A stretch of 64,000 nucleotides of DNA from Oscillospiraceae bacterium (GCA_017460955.1 JAFTZY010000048.1:80614-144613); one strand, 5' to 3'. Counted from the first letter of the stretch, positions 25,616-34,452 are shown. Numbers and translations: made by a program. The notes: a model not told the origin generated them from the sequence alone.

Positions 25616-27736
25616 TCAGGCCTGACCCTTGCGGGCAGCGATCTCTGCAAGCGCTTCCTTGCGGGAGAGATTGATGCGGCCCTGCTTATCGATCTCGGTC
25701 ACCTTGACCACGATCTCATCGCCGATGGCAACGACATCCTCCACGCGCTCCACGCGGTGGTTGTCGAGCTGGGAGATGTGGACCAGTCCGTCCTTGCCGG
25801 GAGCGATCTCCACGAAGGCGCCGAAGTTCATCAGGCGCACGACCTTGCCCTTGTAGATGGCACCGACCTCGGGATCGTTGGCGATGGTCTCCACGATCTG
25901 GATGGCCTTGCGGGCATTCTCCATATCCAGGCCGCTGACGAAAACATTGCCCTCGTCGTTGATATCGATCTTGACATCGCACTCGGCGCAGATCTTCTGG
26001 ATGACCTTGCCGCCGGAGCCGATGACGTCGCGGATCTTGTCCACCGGCACCTTAGTCTGGAGCATCTTGGGTGCATAGGTACCCACCTCACTGCGCGGTG
26101 CCGGGATGGCCTTGAGCATGATCTCATCGAGGATGTACAGACGCGCCTTTCTGGTCTTTTCAAACGCCTCTGCAATGATGGCCGGTGTCAGTCCGTCCAC
26201 CTTGATGTCCACCTGGATGGCGGTGATACCCTTGTGGGTACCACCCACCTTGAAGTCCATATCGCCGAAGAAGTCCTCCAGCCCCTGGATGTCCACCATG
26301 GTCATGAAGTCATCGGAATCGGGAAGCGTGATGAGACCGCAGGAGATACCGGCCACCGGTGCCTTGATCGGCACGCCGGCATCCATCAGTGCGAGCGTGG
26401 AGCCGCAGATGGACCCCTGGGAGGTCGAGCCGTTCGAGGAGAGCACCTCGGATACCAGACGCAGGGCGTAGGGGAATTCCTCCACGCTCGGCAGTACCGG
26501 AACAAGTGCCTTTTCGGCAAGTGCGCCGTGGCCGATCTCACGTCTGCCCGGGCCTCTCGACGGCTTGGTCTCGCCGACGGAGTAGGACGGGAAATTGTAC
26601 TGATGCATATAACGCTTGGAGGTCTCCTCGTCAAGGCCGTCGATCTTCTGGGAATCGGAGACCGGACCGAGCGTGGCAATAGTCATGACCTGGGTCTGGC
26701 CTCTGGTGAACAGGCCGGAGCCGTGTACTCTCGGTACCACACCGACCTCTGCGGCCAGCGGACGGATCTCGTCGATGCCTCTGCCGTCCACGCGCTTGCC
26801 GTTGTACAGCCAGTTGCGGACGATCTTCTTCTGGAGCTTGTACAGGCACTCATCGAGCTTGGCAGGGCCGCCCTCACCGTACTGCTCATCAAATGCGGCA
26901 TGGACCTCATCGGTGATGGGCTTCATGCGGGCATCTCTTACATTCTTGTCGTTGGTGTCGAGTGCGACCTTGACCTTCTCGCCCACGAGTGCCTCAACGG
27001 CATCGAACATCTCGTGCGGGATCTCCTGGGACTCGAACTCGAACTTGGGCTTGCCGATCTGCTTCTGGATGTCGCTGATGAAGGCAACCATCTTCTTGAT
27101 CTCCTCGTGGCCCTTGAGGATGGCGTCGAGCATAGTCATTTCGTCCACCTCGTTGGCGCCTGCCTCGATCATGACGATCTTCTCTGCGGAGCCGGCAACG
27201 GTCAGGTTGAGGTCATTCTTGGCTCTCTGCTCACGGGTCGGATTGAGGACGATCTCCCCGTCCACCAGGCCGACACTGATGCCGGCGATCGGGCCGTTCC
27301 ACGGGATGTCGGAAATGGAGATGGCGATGGAGGTCGCTACCATGCCGGCGATCTCCGGGGAGCAGTCGGGATCCACGGACAGTACCGTCATGACAACGGA
27401 TACGTCGTTTCTCATGTCCTTCGGGAAGAGCGGGCGGATCGGACGGTCCACCATACGGGAGGTCAGGATGGCCTTCTCGGACGGCTTGCCCTCGCGCTTG
27501 GTGAAGGAGCCGGGAATGCGGCCGACGGAGTACAGGCGCTCCTCATAGTCCACGGACAGCGGGAAGAAGTCGATCCCGTCACGGGGCTTGGCGCTGGCGG
27601 TGACATTGGCCATGACCGTCGTTTCGCCGTAGCGGACCCAGCAGGAGCCGTTCGACAGCTCGCAGGTCTTGCCGGTCTCAACGATCAGCGGACGGCCGGC
27701 GTAGGTCGTCTCAAAAATTCTGTGGTTTTCAAACAT
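25616..27736 (-). CDS. pnp: Polyribonucleotide nucleotidyltransferase (PNPase)
   Basis: 706 residues, normal length. Two RNase PH cores (about 10-230 and 320-545) separated by a helical domain, then a KH domain (VIGSGGKVIQKI, near 565) and an S1 domain (GKVVRLMNFGAFVEIAPGKDGLVH, near 630). GRREIGHGALAEKAL and SNGSTSQGSICGSTLAL carry phosphate and catalytic residues. It degrades mRNA 3' to 5' by phosphorolysis. GGAGGAAACACG precedes the ATG at 27736; a longer in-frame extension lies in the structured leader and is not used. It sits behind rpsO, the order seen in many bacteria. Confidence 0.97.
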   Translation of the reverse strand: MFENHRIFETTYAGRPLIVETGKTCELSNGSCWVRYGETTVMANVTASAKPRDGIDFFPLSVDYEERLYSVGRIPGSFTKREGKPSEKAILTSRMVDRPIRPLFPKDMRNDVSVVMTVLSVDPDCSPEIAGMVATSIAISISDIPWNGPIAGISVGLVDGEIVLNPTREQRAKNDLNLTVAGSAEKIVMIEAGANEVDEMTMLDAILKGHEEIKKMVAFISDIQKQIGKPKFEFESQEIPHEMFDAVEALVGEKVKVALDTNDKNVRDARMKPITDEVHAAFDEQYGEGGPAKLDECLYKLQKKIVRNWLYNGKRVDGRGIDEIRPLAAEVGVVPRVHGSGLFTRGQTQVMTIATLGPVSDSQKIDGLDEETSKRYMHQYNFPSYSVGETKPSRGPGRREIGHGALAEKALVPVLPSVEEFPYALRLVSEVLSSNGSTSQGSICGSTLALMDAGVPIKAPVAGISCGLITLPDSDDFMTMVDIQGLEDFFGDMDFKVGGTHKGITAIQVDIKVDGLTPAIIAEAFEKTRKARLYILDEIMLKAIPAPRSEVGTYAPKMLQTKVPVDKIRDVIGSGGKVIQKICAECDVKIDINDEGNVFVSGLDMENARKAIQIVETIANDPEVGAIYKGKVVRLMNFGAFVEIAPGKDGLVHISQLDNHRVERVEDVVAIGDEIVVKVTEIDKQGRINLSRKEALAEIAARKGQA

Positions 27737-27789
27737 CGTGTTTCCTCCTTGTTTCGCCGGACAGCACCTGTGCCTTCTCCCGCTTTGCG

Positions 27790-27878
27790 GTGTACCTTGT
27801 GACGGTACACACATTCACAGAGGTAAGAACTTAGAAGCAAAAAGCGGATCCTTCCGCGCCTTGCTTCTAACCTCTTAC
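27790..27878 (-). promoter_or_regulatory. Two-hairpin pnp leader, likely RNase processing/autoregulation site
   Basis: In the pnp transcript GTAAGA-GG-TTAGAAGCAA pairs with TTGCTTCTAA-GT-TCTTAC (27823-27878), enclosing a GCGGA/TCCGC tip; then GTGTACC pairs with GGTACAC (27790-27810). In E. coli the pnp leader forms a long RNase III hairpin used in PNPase autoregulation; this is a plausible counterpart. Confidence 0.5.
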
Positions 27879-27936
27879 ATATGAGGCGGAGTCTGCCAGG
27901 GCTTTGTGCCGGCATCTGTGTTTTTAAGATGCACAG

Positions 27937-27965
27937 AAAGGCAGAGGGGCATCCCCACTGCCTTT
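27937..27965 (-). terminator. Hairpin at the end of rpsO
   Basis: AAAGGCAG/CTGCCTTT with an inner GGGG/CCCC extension, 13 bases past the rpsO stop on the minus strand. The T tract is short (CTTTCTG), so some read-through into pnp is expected. Confidence 0.6.
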
Positions 27966-27977
27966 TTGTTGCGATAC

Positions 27978-28244
27978 TTACTTACGGATACCCAGCTTAG
28001 CGATGATCGCACGGTATCTGTTGATGTCCTTCTTCTTCAGGTAGGCCAGCAGGTTTCTTCTGCGGCCGATCATCTTCAGCATACCTCTTCTGGAGTGATG
28101 ATCCTTCTTGTGTACCTTCAGGTGCTCAGTCAGATCATTGATACGGCGGGTCAGGATCGCGATCTGCACCTCAGGAGAACCTGTGTCGGTCTCATGGTTG
28201 CGGTTCTGCTCGATCACTGCCGTCTTTTCTTCCTTACGCAGCAT
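27978..28244 (-). CDS. rpsO: 30S ribosomal protein S15
   Basis: 88 residues, exact S15 length. Motifs: the [19 protein letters not shown] block with the 16S-binding TGS, and [19 protein letters not shown]. It binds the 16S central domain early in 30S assembly. AGAGGTGAAAG precedes the ATG at 28244. The transcript has a leader of about 100 bases, of the kind that S15 often binds to repress itself; no specific fold was proven here. Confidence 0.98.
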   Translation of the reverse strand: MLRKEEKTAVIEQNRNHETDTGSPEVQIAILTRRINDLTEHLKVHKKDHHSRRGMLKMIGRRRNLLAYLKKKDINRYRAIIAKLGIRK

Positions 28245-28349
28245 TTTACTTTCACCTCTTTGCTTCATAGTTTCCGTAACATAGAGAGGGGCAGGCAAAA
28301 TTCCCGATCACGGGCGTAACCCCCAGTCCAAGTACACGGAACAATTCAT

Positions 28350-28378
28350 ATTATACCACATCCTGCCGGATTTGTAAA
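28350..28378 (-). promoter_or_regulatory. Promoter of rpsO
   Basis: Minus-strand TTTACA (28373-28378), 17-base spacer, TATAAT (28350-28355). Confidence 0.8.
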
Positions 28379-28397
28379 GTGTTTTTTCAAAAAAATT

Positions 28398-28847
28398 TTA
28401 ACTTTTTTTGCAGTCATCTTCCGCAAGGAATCCCTCCACCCGCTGCAGTGCCCGCTCGTACTTCTCCCGGCGGTCCGTATCCGCCCCTCCTATACGAGTC
28501 GCATCGAGATTGTGCAGAAGATCGCTGCGCTTGACACGCAGTGCCGCTGTACATCCGCGCATCCCCTCGATGTATGCATCATACGGCACGCCCTCCTCGT
28601 GGGTGAGCAGCCGGAGGACGCCGAGTGCCTCCTCCGGGATCCCCATCGAGCGCAGATCCGCAAAGCCAAGGGGCGTATCCTCCACGACATCATGGAGCAG
28701 CGCACACACGGTCTCAAGCTCCGTCTCCATGGATTCGGCCACATGGAGCGGGTGCAGGATGTACGGGTAGCCGCCCTTGTCGAGCTGCCCCTCGTGCGCA
28801 CGGAAGGCGATGTGGACAGCCTTACGGATCAGGTCGGAATAGAGCAT
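28398..28847 (-). CDS. HD-domain protein of the SpoT/MESH1 hydrolase type
   Basis: 149 residues, a single HD domain: HPLHVAE, the HD pair in ALLHDVVEDT, and the later KRSDLLHNLDATR helix match the ppGpp hydrolase (RelA/SpoT N-terminal) fold. No synthetase or TGS domain is present, so it resembles the stand-alone small alarmone hydrolases; other nucleotide phosphohydrolase activity is possible. It is the last gene of a leftward cluster, 14 bases after the DUF624 gene. Confidence 0.8.
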   Translation of the reverse strand: MLYSDLIRKAVHIAFRAHEGQLDKGGYPYILHPLHVAESMETELETVCALLHDVVEDTPLGFADLRSMGIPEEALGVLRLLTHEEGVPYDAYIEGMRGCTAALRVKRSDLLHNLDATRIGGADTDRREKYERALQRVEGFLAEDDCKKS

Positions 28848-28861
28848 CCCTTCCCCTCCTC

Positions 28862-29788
28862 TCAGGAGATGACCTTGCCCTTTTTGCCCTTCTTCTTCGG
28901 CGGCTCCACGGGTGCCTCCTTGCCGCCGCGGTCCTCAAAGAGGTTCTCCCCCTCGGTCCGGGTATAGGACGCCTCGGGGCTGACCTCGCCGCGCTGGGCA
29001 TAATAGGGATTGATGACGTACTTCTGGATGACCGGATAGCAGTTGAACACGATCATAAAGGCCACAAAGCCCGTGGGCAGGAACACCCACAGCAGTGTCA
29101 GAAAATACGGGAACAGGAAGGTCAGGAAGGCAAAGCCCCCCATGACGAGCACGGCGATGAGCAGGGTGAGGAAATTCTTTTTCAGTGCGATAAAGCTCAG
29201 GGCCAGGGAATTTTTCAGCACGGCGCCGAGCTTTAAGTCCGTGGAGACGATCATCAGGTACGCATAGAAGCTCATCATGGCCACTGTGATGGCGATGCTC
29301 AGGCTGAGCACGAAGAGGACATAGTAGAAATTCGAGCCTGTGTTGGCCACGAGCTCCGGGTAGACCTTGAAGCTGCTGACCACGGATAGTCCCACAATGA
29401 TGTCGAGGATGCCGACCACACTTGCCTTGCGGAAATTCTCCCGGAATGCCTTCCAGAAGGTCTCCATCAGAAAGCAGGGCTTCTCCTTGGCGAAATTGCG
29501 CAGCACCTGCGTACAGCCGGCGACTGTCGGTCCGAAGAGCACGGCACCGAGCACCACAAGGGCCAGCGAGAGCAGCATGGCAAGTCCGGCATTGGTCTCG
29601 AGCAGGTAGTAGATCACGAGCACGGCGGCAATGAGCGGCAGGAGGCTCGCCATGAGCAGCATATTCACATCAATGAGCTTCCAGAATTTCCGGAACACCA
29701 GCTCCCAGTATCTGAAAAACGGTTTTTTCTGCGGTGCGTCCTTGGCAATGCCGGCACCGGCACGTTCATAGCCTCCGAACAGACCCAT
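28862..29788 (-). CDS. DUF624 (YesL-like) membrane protein
   Basis: 308 residues starting MGLFGGYE. Five to six membrane helices; the LFGPTVAGCTQVLRNFAKEK stretch and ETFWKAFRENFRKA are typical of YesL/DUF624. The C-terminal 50 residues are a charged tail ending in a Lys-rich PPKKKGKKGK. The ATG at 29788 is 9 bases after AAAGGA; the ATG at 29797 is too close. Some DUF624 genes sit in sugar-utilisation operons, but nothing here links it to a substrate. Confidence 0.8.
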   Translation of the reverse strand: MGLFGGYERAGAGIAKDAPQKKPFFRYWELVFRKFWKLIDVNMLLMASLLPLIAAVLVIYYLLETNAGLAMLLSLALVVLGAVLFGPTVAGCTQVLRNFAKEKPCFLMETFWKAFRENFRKASVVGILDIIVGLSVVSSFKVYPELVANTGSNFYYVLFVLSLSIAITVAMMSFYAYLMIVSTDLKLGAVLKNSLALSFIALKKNFLTLLIAVLVMGGFAFLTFLFPYFLTLLWVFLPTGFVAFMIVFNCYPVIQKYVINPYYAQRGEVSPEASYTRTEGENLFEDRGGKEAPVEPPKKKGKKGKVIS

Positions 29789-29825
29789 TTTGATCATCCT
29801 TTCTTTTTTGAGGGAAATGCACCCC

Positions 29826-30398
29826 TCACTGTGTCATGACATCGAGGAATGCAGGATATGCAAGATGCAGCCAGGCACACTGCACAAGTCCGAGCACAGC
29901 CAGAAGTCCTGCACAGACCGCAAAGCGCAGTGCATAGGCACGCAGGACCGGCGGCTCCCCTTCGCCCGCCAGACGGCGGCGCACGCAACGGGTGCTTTGT
30001 CCGGCCGTGAGCGTGGCATAGGACTGCACGAGCGCCGCTGCACAGGCATACGGCACCACAAACAGCACTGCGGTCAGGACGCCGGCTGCGCCGCCCGTGC
30101 GGTACAGAAGCGTCAGGACGCCGCCCAGCACTGTCCCCCGGAGCAGCAGCAGGAGCACACCTGCCTCCCCCCAGGCCGACAGTCCGAGCAGGAACAGCAC
30201 GGCAAGGTACACAAGCGGGATCATGAGGACTCCGGTGAGCAGACGCCCGTCCGGCAGCAGTCCCATCCCCTGCCGGTACAGCAGCCCCTGCCAGAGGTGC
30301 CAGTCCGGGTACAGTGCCGCCAGGACGCTGCCCGCCGCTGTACACACGGCTGTCAGGGCGAACAGACCGGTCATCCGGTCAAGCACACGGCGTTCCAT
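29826..30398 (-). CDS. Multi-pass membrane protein, possibly SpoIIM-like
   Basis: 190 residues with five or six hydrophobic segments. YLAVLFLLGLSAWGEAGVLL followed by LRGTVLGGVLTLLYRTGGAAG resembles the middle of stage II sporulation protein M (DUF95), which also has this length and topology. The similarity is judged by eye, so the label is tentative. GAGGAG precedes the ATG at 30398. It lies between proC and the DUF624 gene on the same strand. SpoIIM works with SpoIID/SpoIIP in forespore engulfment; sigK in this window makes sporulation plausible. Confidence 0.6.
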   Translation of the reverse strand: MERRVLDRMTGLFALTAVCTAAGSVLAALYPDWHLWQGLLYRQGMGLLPDGRLLTGVLMIPLVYLAVLFLLGLSAWGEAGVLLLLLRGTVLGGVLTLLYRTGGAAGVLTAVLFVVPYACAAALVQSYATLTAGQSTRCVRRRLAGEGEPPVLRAYALRFAVCAGLLAVLGLVQCAWLHLAYPAFLDVMTQ

Positions 30399-30452
30399 GC
30401 CATCAACTCCTCTCACTGGGAGTATATGTGCCTGTCCGGGCGGTTATGCAGC

Positions 30453-31253
30453 TTATTTGGAAAGCTCGTAGGCACGCTTGGTGCAGGCCTTGCAGCAGGC
30501 GTCCACGGTGGCTTCGAGGCCGCCCTTGTAGAGCTCGTCGAGTCCGGCAAGGGTCGTCCCGCCCGGGGAGGATACCATGCGGATGAGCTCCTCGACCGAG
30601 TAGCCGGAATCCGTGAGCATCTTTGCCGAGCCGATGAGGCTCTGCGCGAAGAGGGACAGCGCAGCGGCACTGTCGATGCCCTCGCTTGCGGCATAATCCG
30701 TGAAGGCCTTGGCAAAGAGATAGATGAAGGCGGGACTCGAGCCGTTGATGGCAATGATCTCCTTCATTTTATCCTCGGGCAGTGCCTGCGTCACGCCGCA
30801 GGCATCGAAAATACTGCGCACGGCCGCAAATTCCTCCTCCGTTACGCCCTCGCACTTTGCCAGTGCACTTGCGCCCTCTCCAAGGAGGAGGGGGGTATTG
30901 GGCATCACGAGGATGACCTTGGCGGACGGGATGGTCTTGCTCCGAATGTACTGTGCAGTGATGCCGGCGGCGATGGACACGATGACCGTCTCCTCCGTCA
31001 CGCCCGGTGCGATCTGGGAGAGCACCTCGTCGAACATCTGGGGCTTGACGGCCAGAAAAACGATGCTGCTTTGCTCCATGACCTCCATGCCGCTTGCGGC
31101 GCCGCGGATGCCAAGCTCTGCAAGGCGCGAGAGCTTCTGTGCATCCGGGTCAAAGGCCGTGACCTGCATCTCCTGTGCAAGGCTGCTCCCGGCGATCCCC
31201 TTCATGATGGCATAGCCCATATTTCCGGCACCGATAAATCCTACATTTGTCAT
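30453..31253 (-). CDS. proC: Pyrroline-5-carboxylate reductase
   Basis: 266 residues, standard length. N-terminal Rossmann GFIGAGNMGYAIMKG, FLAVKPQMFDEV, VMPNTPLLLGEGASAL, and the C-terminal dimer/substrate motif VSSPGGTTLAGLDEL. It makes proline from pyrroline-5-carboxylate with NAD(P)H. The real start is 31253 (MTNVGFIG); an in-frame upstream extension runs through the promoter and is not coding. Confidence 0.96.
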   Translation of the reverse strand: MTNVGFIGAGNMGYAIMKGIAGSSLAQEMQVTAFDPDAQKLSRLAELGIRGAASGMEVMEQSSIVFLAVKPQMFDEVLSQIAPGVTEETVIVSIAAGITAQYIRSKTIPSAKVILVMPNTPLLLGEGASALAKCEGVTEEEFAAVRSIFDACGVTQALPEDKMKEIIAINGSSPAFIYLFAKAFTDYAASEGIDSAAALSLFAQSLIGSAKMLTDSGYSVEELIRMVSSPGGTTLAGLDELYKGGLEATVDACCKACTKRAYELSK

Positions 31254-31307
31254 TTGTATCAGATCCTTTCTCTCTGCGTTTCGGGAATAAGAAAAACACT
31301 TACTTAT

Positions 31308-31336
31308 AGTATACAACAAAATGTACAAAAAAGCAA
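31308..31336 (-). promoter_or_regulatory. Promoter of proC, flanked by inverted copies of an ACACTT motif
   Basis: Minus-strand TTGCTT (31331-31336), 17-base spacer, TATACT (31308-31313). The sequences GAAAAACACTTACTT (31291-31305) and its near-exact inverse (31331-31346) bracket it. Confidence 0.55.
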
Positions 31337-31362
31337 GTGTTTTTTCGTGAATATCACGGAAT

Positions 31363-32634
31363 TCACAGCAGCAGCCCGGAAACTGCCTCACAAAAGTCCC
31401 GGTAGAGGTAGAGCGAGCCCATGCCGAGGACGGGCAGGTGCTGCACCTCTGCCCGCTCCAGAGCGCACCTGACGGCCTGTGGGACGCCCTTGCAGGCCGC
31501 AGCCGGTATGCTGCATGCCCGGAAGGTGCGGGCGAGCGCATCGGCGGGCAGGGCGCGGGGATTGTCGGGCGTGACGGTGAACACGCAGTCGGTCTGCGCA
31601 TGCAGAAGCTCCGGATAGGCCGCATAGTCCTTATCCGCCATGACCCCGGCGACAAGGACCGCCTTCGCAGCAGGACCGAACACCTGCACAAGGCTCTCCC
31701 GCAGCTGTAGGATACCGTCAGGGTTGTGCGCCCCGTCAAAGAGGATGTCCGGTGTCCTGTGCAGGACCTCGAAGCGGCCGGGCCAGGTGATCTGCGACAG
31801 TCCCTCCTGCACGGCCTCCTCCGGGATCACGATCCCCTGTGTGCGCAGGAGCGAGACGGCATGCAGGACGGTATCCGCATTGCGGATCTGGTACGCCCCC
31901 GGCAGGGAGAGCCGATATTCCTTCCCGTCAAAGCGGTACACGGTCCCGTCAAGGGTCGGGGCCTCCCCCGTCCCCGTGCAGGTGCTGACTGTGTGCAGGG
32001 GGGCGCCGATCGCACGGGCGCGCTCCCGTATCACTGCAAGCACACCGGGGGACATGCAGGTGTCGTTCACAAGTGCCTGGCAGCCGGGCTTGAGGATGCC
32101 CGCCTTATGAAAGGCGATCTCCTCAGCATGCGCTCCAAGATAGGCACAGTGGTCAAGGGCAATGCCGGTGATGATGCTAAGACAGGGTGCGTCGATGACA
32201 TTGGTGCAGTCCGTATCCCCGCCCATGCAGCACTCGACCACCGCAAAGCGGCAGTCTGCAAAGAGATGGTATGCACAGGCGGCCAGGAGCTCGAATTCCG
32301 TGGGGGCATCGGCCATATGCTCCGCCTGCGCCCGTACCTGTGTGAGGGCGCGGGCAAAGTGCGCCTCGGAGACGGTCTGCGTGTTGATGCGGAACATATC
32401 GCAGGGCGTGAGGAGCGCGGGGGTGGAAAAATGCCCCGTCCGGTACCCGGCGGCGGTGAGGATGCCCGACAGCATCGCGCCCACGGAGCCCTTGCCGTTG
32501 GTGCCGGCGATGTGGAGGACGTGCGGGACTTCCTGCGGACATCCCAGACGTTCCGTCAGCTCCCTGACACGGGAGAGTCCGAGCTTGACGCCGGCACTGC
32601 TTTGCAGATAGGCGAGCGCCTCTTCATAGGTCAT
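31363..32634 (-). CDS. folC: Folylpolyglutamate synthase / dihydrofolate synthase
   Basis: 423 residues, Mur-ligase fold. The ATP loop HIAGTNGKGSVGAML is at about residue 42, followed by FSTPALL (folate loop) and GGDTDCTNVID; the C-terminal domain contains FDGAHNPDGI. It adds glutamate to dihydropteroate and extends folate polyglutamates. Its start overlaps the folT stop by 4 bases (32631-32634), so salvage and retention of folate are coupled under the upstream THF riboswitch. Confidence 0.95.
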   Translation of the reverse strand: MTYEEALAYLQSSAGVKLGLSRVRELTERLGCPQEVPHVLHIAGTNGKGSVGAMLSGILTAAGYRTGHFSTPALLTPCDMFRINTQTVSEAHFARALTQVRAQAEHMADAPTEFELLAACAYHLFADCRFAVVECCMGGDTDCTNVIDAPCLSIITGIALDHCAYLGAHAEEIAFHKAGILKPGCQALVNDTCMSPGVLAVIRERARAIGAPLHTVSTCTGTGEAPTLDGTVYRFDGKEYRLSLPGAYQIRNADTVLHAVSLLRTQGIVIPEEAVQEGLSQITWPGRFEVLHRTPDILFDGAHNPDGILQLRESLVQVFGPAAKAVLVAGVMADKDYAAYPELLHAQTDCVFTVTPDNPRALPADALARTFRACSIPAAACKGVPQAVRCALERAEVQHLPVLGMGSLYLYRDFCEAVSGLLL

Positions 32635-33194
32635 AAGCGGCGCACTCTTTCGATCTCGGAAGAGAAGGCCTTGTTGCGCAGAAGGCAGAAGAGTACTGCA
32701 CTTTCAATGATGGAAATGCCGATGTACAGCGGGATGCGCAGGGCGACCGACTCGATCGTATAGCCGTAGCCCACCATGAGGCCGACGGACTTGATGACCA
32801 TCGAGCCGAGGATGTGTGCGGAAAAGACAGCGATCACCAGGCGCACGTCCCTGTTTTTGTGTACCGGGAGCCGGAACACCAGTCCGGAGACGAGCCCGAT
32901 GGCGGCGGCACCGAGGGTGATGATGGGATTGATCGAGTAGCCCACGATCATGCAGCCGATGAGGTCGGCGGCGGCGCCCACCACGAGTCCCACGAGCGGC
33001 CCGAAGAACATCCCCGCCATCAGGAGGGGCAGGTTCTCAAAGCTGATGCGCAATGGGCCGATGTTGAAGGCCAGGAGCTTCCCGAATACGATGCTCATCG
33101 CGATCAGGAGCGAGGCGATGATGAGGACCCGAAGGTTCCCGAACAGCCGCAGCTGCCCGGCAAGGGCTTTGGTAGCGTTTTTCTGTGTCAGCAT
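32631..33194 (-). CDS. folT: Folate ECF transporter S component
   Basis: 187 residues, about six membrane helices. FGKLLAFNIGPLRISFENLPLLMAGMFFGP (split: IGPLRISFENLP, MAGMFFGPLVG) is the FolT signature, and AAADLIGCMIVGYSINPIITLGAA matches other folate ECF S components. It captures folate for a shared EcfAAT energiser encoded elsewhere. Start at 33194 after GGAAGGAGG. The THF riboswitch upstream and folC downstream confirm the substrate. Confidence 0.93.
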   Translation of the reverse strand: MLTQKNATKALAGQLRLFGNLRVLIIASLLIAMSIVFGKLLAFNIGPLRISFENLPLLMAGMFFGPLVGLVVGAAADLIGCMIVGYSINPIITLGAAAIGLVSGLVFRLPVHKNRDVRLVIAVFSAHILGSMVIKSVGLMVGYGYTIESVALRIPLYIGISIIESAVLFCLLRNKAFSSEIERVRRL

Positions 33195-33227
33195 AAAAAA
33201 TTCCTCCTTCCCCTGCTTTGTCATGAC

Positions 33228-33271
33228 AGGAAAAGAAGGAAGGGAGCCCGCGCAAAAACACGCAGGCTCCC
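33228..33271 (-). terminator. Terminator of the THF riboswitch
   Basis: Minus-strand GGGAGCCTGCG/CGCGGGCTCCC (33242-33271), 11-bp stem, followed by TTCCTTCTTTTCC. It lies between the aptamer and folT. Confidence 0.8.
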
Positions 33272-33294
33272 GCTTTTACTCTTGCCATACGAAG

Positions 33295-33391
33295 CGGGAT
33301 GCGAAGCCTGTACCGCAAGAACCGAGGTTCTTTTCGTCCTGCCGGCAACTCCCCGTCCGGCTGGCACTTAACGCACAGGCATCTACTCTGT
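33295..33391 (-). ncRNA. Tetrahydrofolate (THF) riboswitch
   Basis: The folT leader has the THF aptamer landmarks in order on the minus strand: GAGTAGATG, GCGTTAAGTG, a variable GC-rich hairpin (GCCGG/CCGGC), CGAAA, CTTGCGGTACAGGC and the closing GCATCC. THF binding normally favours the downstream terminator, reducing folate uptake genes when folate is plentiful. It starts only 20 bases after the pfkA stop; no clear promoter was seen in between, so it may be transcribed from within or before pfkA. Confidence 0.9.
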
Positions 33392-33410
33392 GTATGTATT
33401 GACGACGGCT

Positions 33411-34376
33411 TTAATATGCCGTATCGTTCAGGATATCATATCTGGTATCGATAAAGGGCTTCTTCATGGCAAGTCCCTCCTGGAGGTCGATGTCATAGAC
33501 CTTGCCGGCCTTGAGACCGACAATGCGGTTGCCGATGCCCTGTTCAAGCAGCTCCACGGCATGGTAGCCCATCTCGGTGGCCATCACACGGTCACGCAGT
33601 GTGGGGGATCCGCCGCGCTGGACATGACCCAGAATGGTCGCTCTCGACTCGATACCGGTCATCTCCTGGATCTCGCGGGCAATGTTCTCGGTCTGGCCGA
33701 CACCCTCTGCCACAACGAGGATGAAGTGGTGCTTGCCGTTCTTCTCGTTCTTGGTCTTGGTCATTCTGGCGGCGATCTCGTTGAGATCATACGGGCGCTC
33801 AAGCGTCAGCGCCGCCTCGGCACCAACTGCCATGGCCACGTTCACCGCAATGAAGCCGGCTCTGCGGCCCATGACCTCCACAACGGAGCAGCGGTCGTGG
33901 GACTGTGTGGTGTCACGCAGCTTGTCGATCATCTCCATGGCGGTATTCATTGCCGTATCATAGCCGATGGTGTATTCCGTACACTGGATATCGTTGTCAA
34001 TGGTGCCGGGAACGCCGATGCAGGGGATGCCCACACTCGACAGGTCGCCTGCGCCGCGGAAGGAGCCGTCGCCGCCGATGACAACAAGGCCCTCCAGACC
34101 GATCTCCTCACAAACTGACTTACCCTTGAGTACACCGTCCATGTTCCGGAATTCCGGGCAGCGTGCCGTATACAGACAGGTACCGCCCCTCTGGATGATA
34201 CCGGATACGGTCCGTGCCGACATTTCTACAAATTCACGGTTCAGAAGGCCGACATAGCCTCTCTGGATGCCCAGCACCTCCATATTCTTGGAAAGCGCCG
34301 CACGAGTGACAGCTCTGACTGCCGCATTCATGCCCGGAGCGTCGCCGCCGCTGGTCAGTACACCGATTTTTTTCAT
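33411..34376 (-). CDS. pfkA: 6-phosphofructokinase
   Basis: 321 residues, ATP-dependent PfkA type. GVLTSGGDAPGMNAAVR at the N-terminus, IGGDGSFRGA (ATP/Mg), PGTIDNDI with the catalytic Asp, and GYDTAMNT, VMGRRAG and LGHVQRGG are all present; Gly at GGDGS supports ATP rather than PPi as donor. It commits fructose-6-phosphate to glycolysis. The ATG at 34376 has GGAG 9 bases ahead and is preferred to 34391. It follows dnaE, a common Firmicute order, but has its own strong promoter. Confidence 0.96.
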   Translation of the reverse strand: MKKIGVLTSGGDAPGMNAAVRAVTRAALSKNMEVLGIQRGYVGLLNREFVEMSARTVSGIIQRGGTCLYTARCPEFRNMDGVLKGKSVCEEIGLEGLVVIGGDGSFRGAGDLSSVGIPCIGVPGTIDNDIQCTEYTIGYDTAMNTAMEMIDKLRDTTQSHDRCSVVEVMGRRAGFIAVNVAMAVGAEAALTLERPYDLNEIAARMTKTKNEKNGKHHFILVVAEGVGQTENIAREIQEMTGIESRATILGHVQRGGSPTLRDRVMATEMGYHAVELLEQGIGNRIVGLKAGKVYDIDLQEGLAMKKPFIDTRYDILNDTAY

Positions 34377-34423
34377 ATCTGCATTCTCCATTCTGCACGA
34401 GCGATGATAATCATTACCCTTCT

Positions 34424-34452
34424 ATTTTACTACATTTGTCCTTTTCTGTCAA
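34424..34452 (-). promoter_or_regulatory. Promoter of pfkA
   Basis: Minus-strand TTGACA (34447-34452), 17-base spacer, TAAAAT (34424-34429), in the gap between dnaE and pfkA. Confidence 0.8.
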
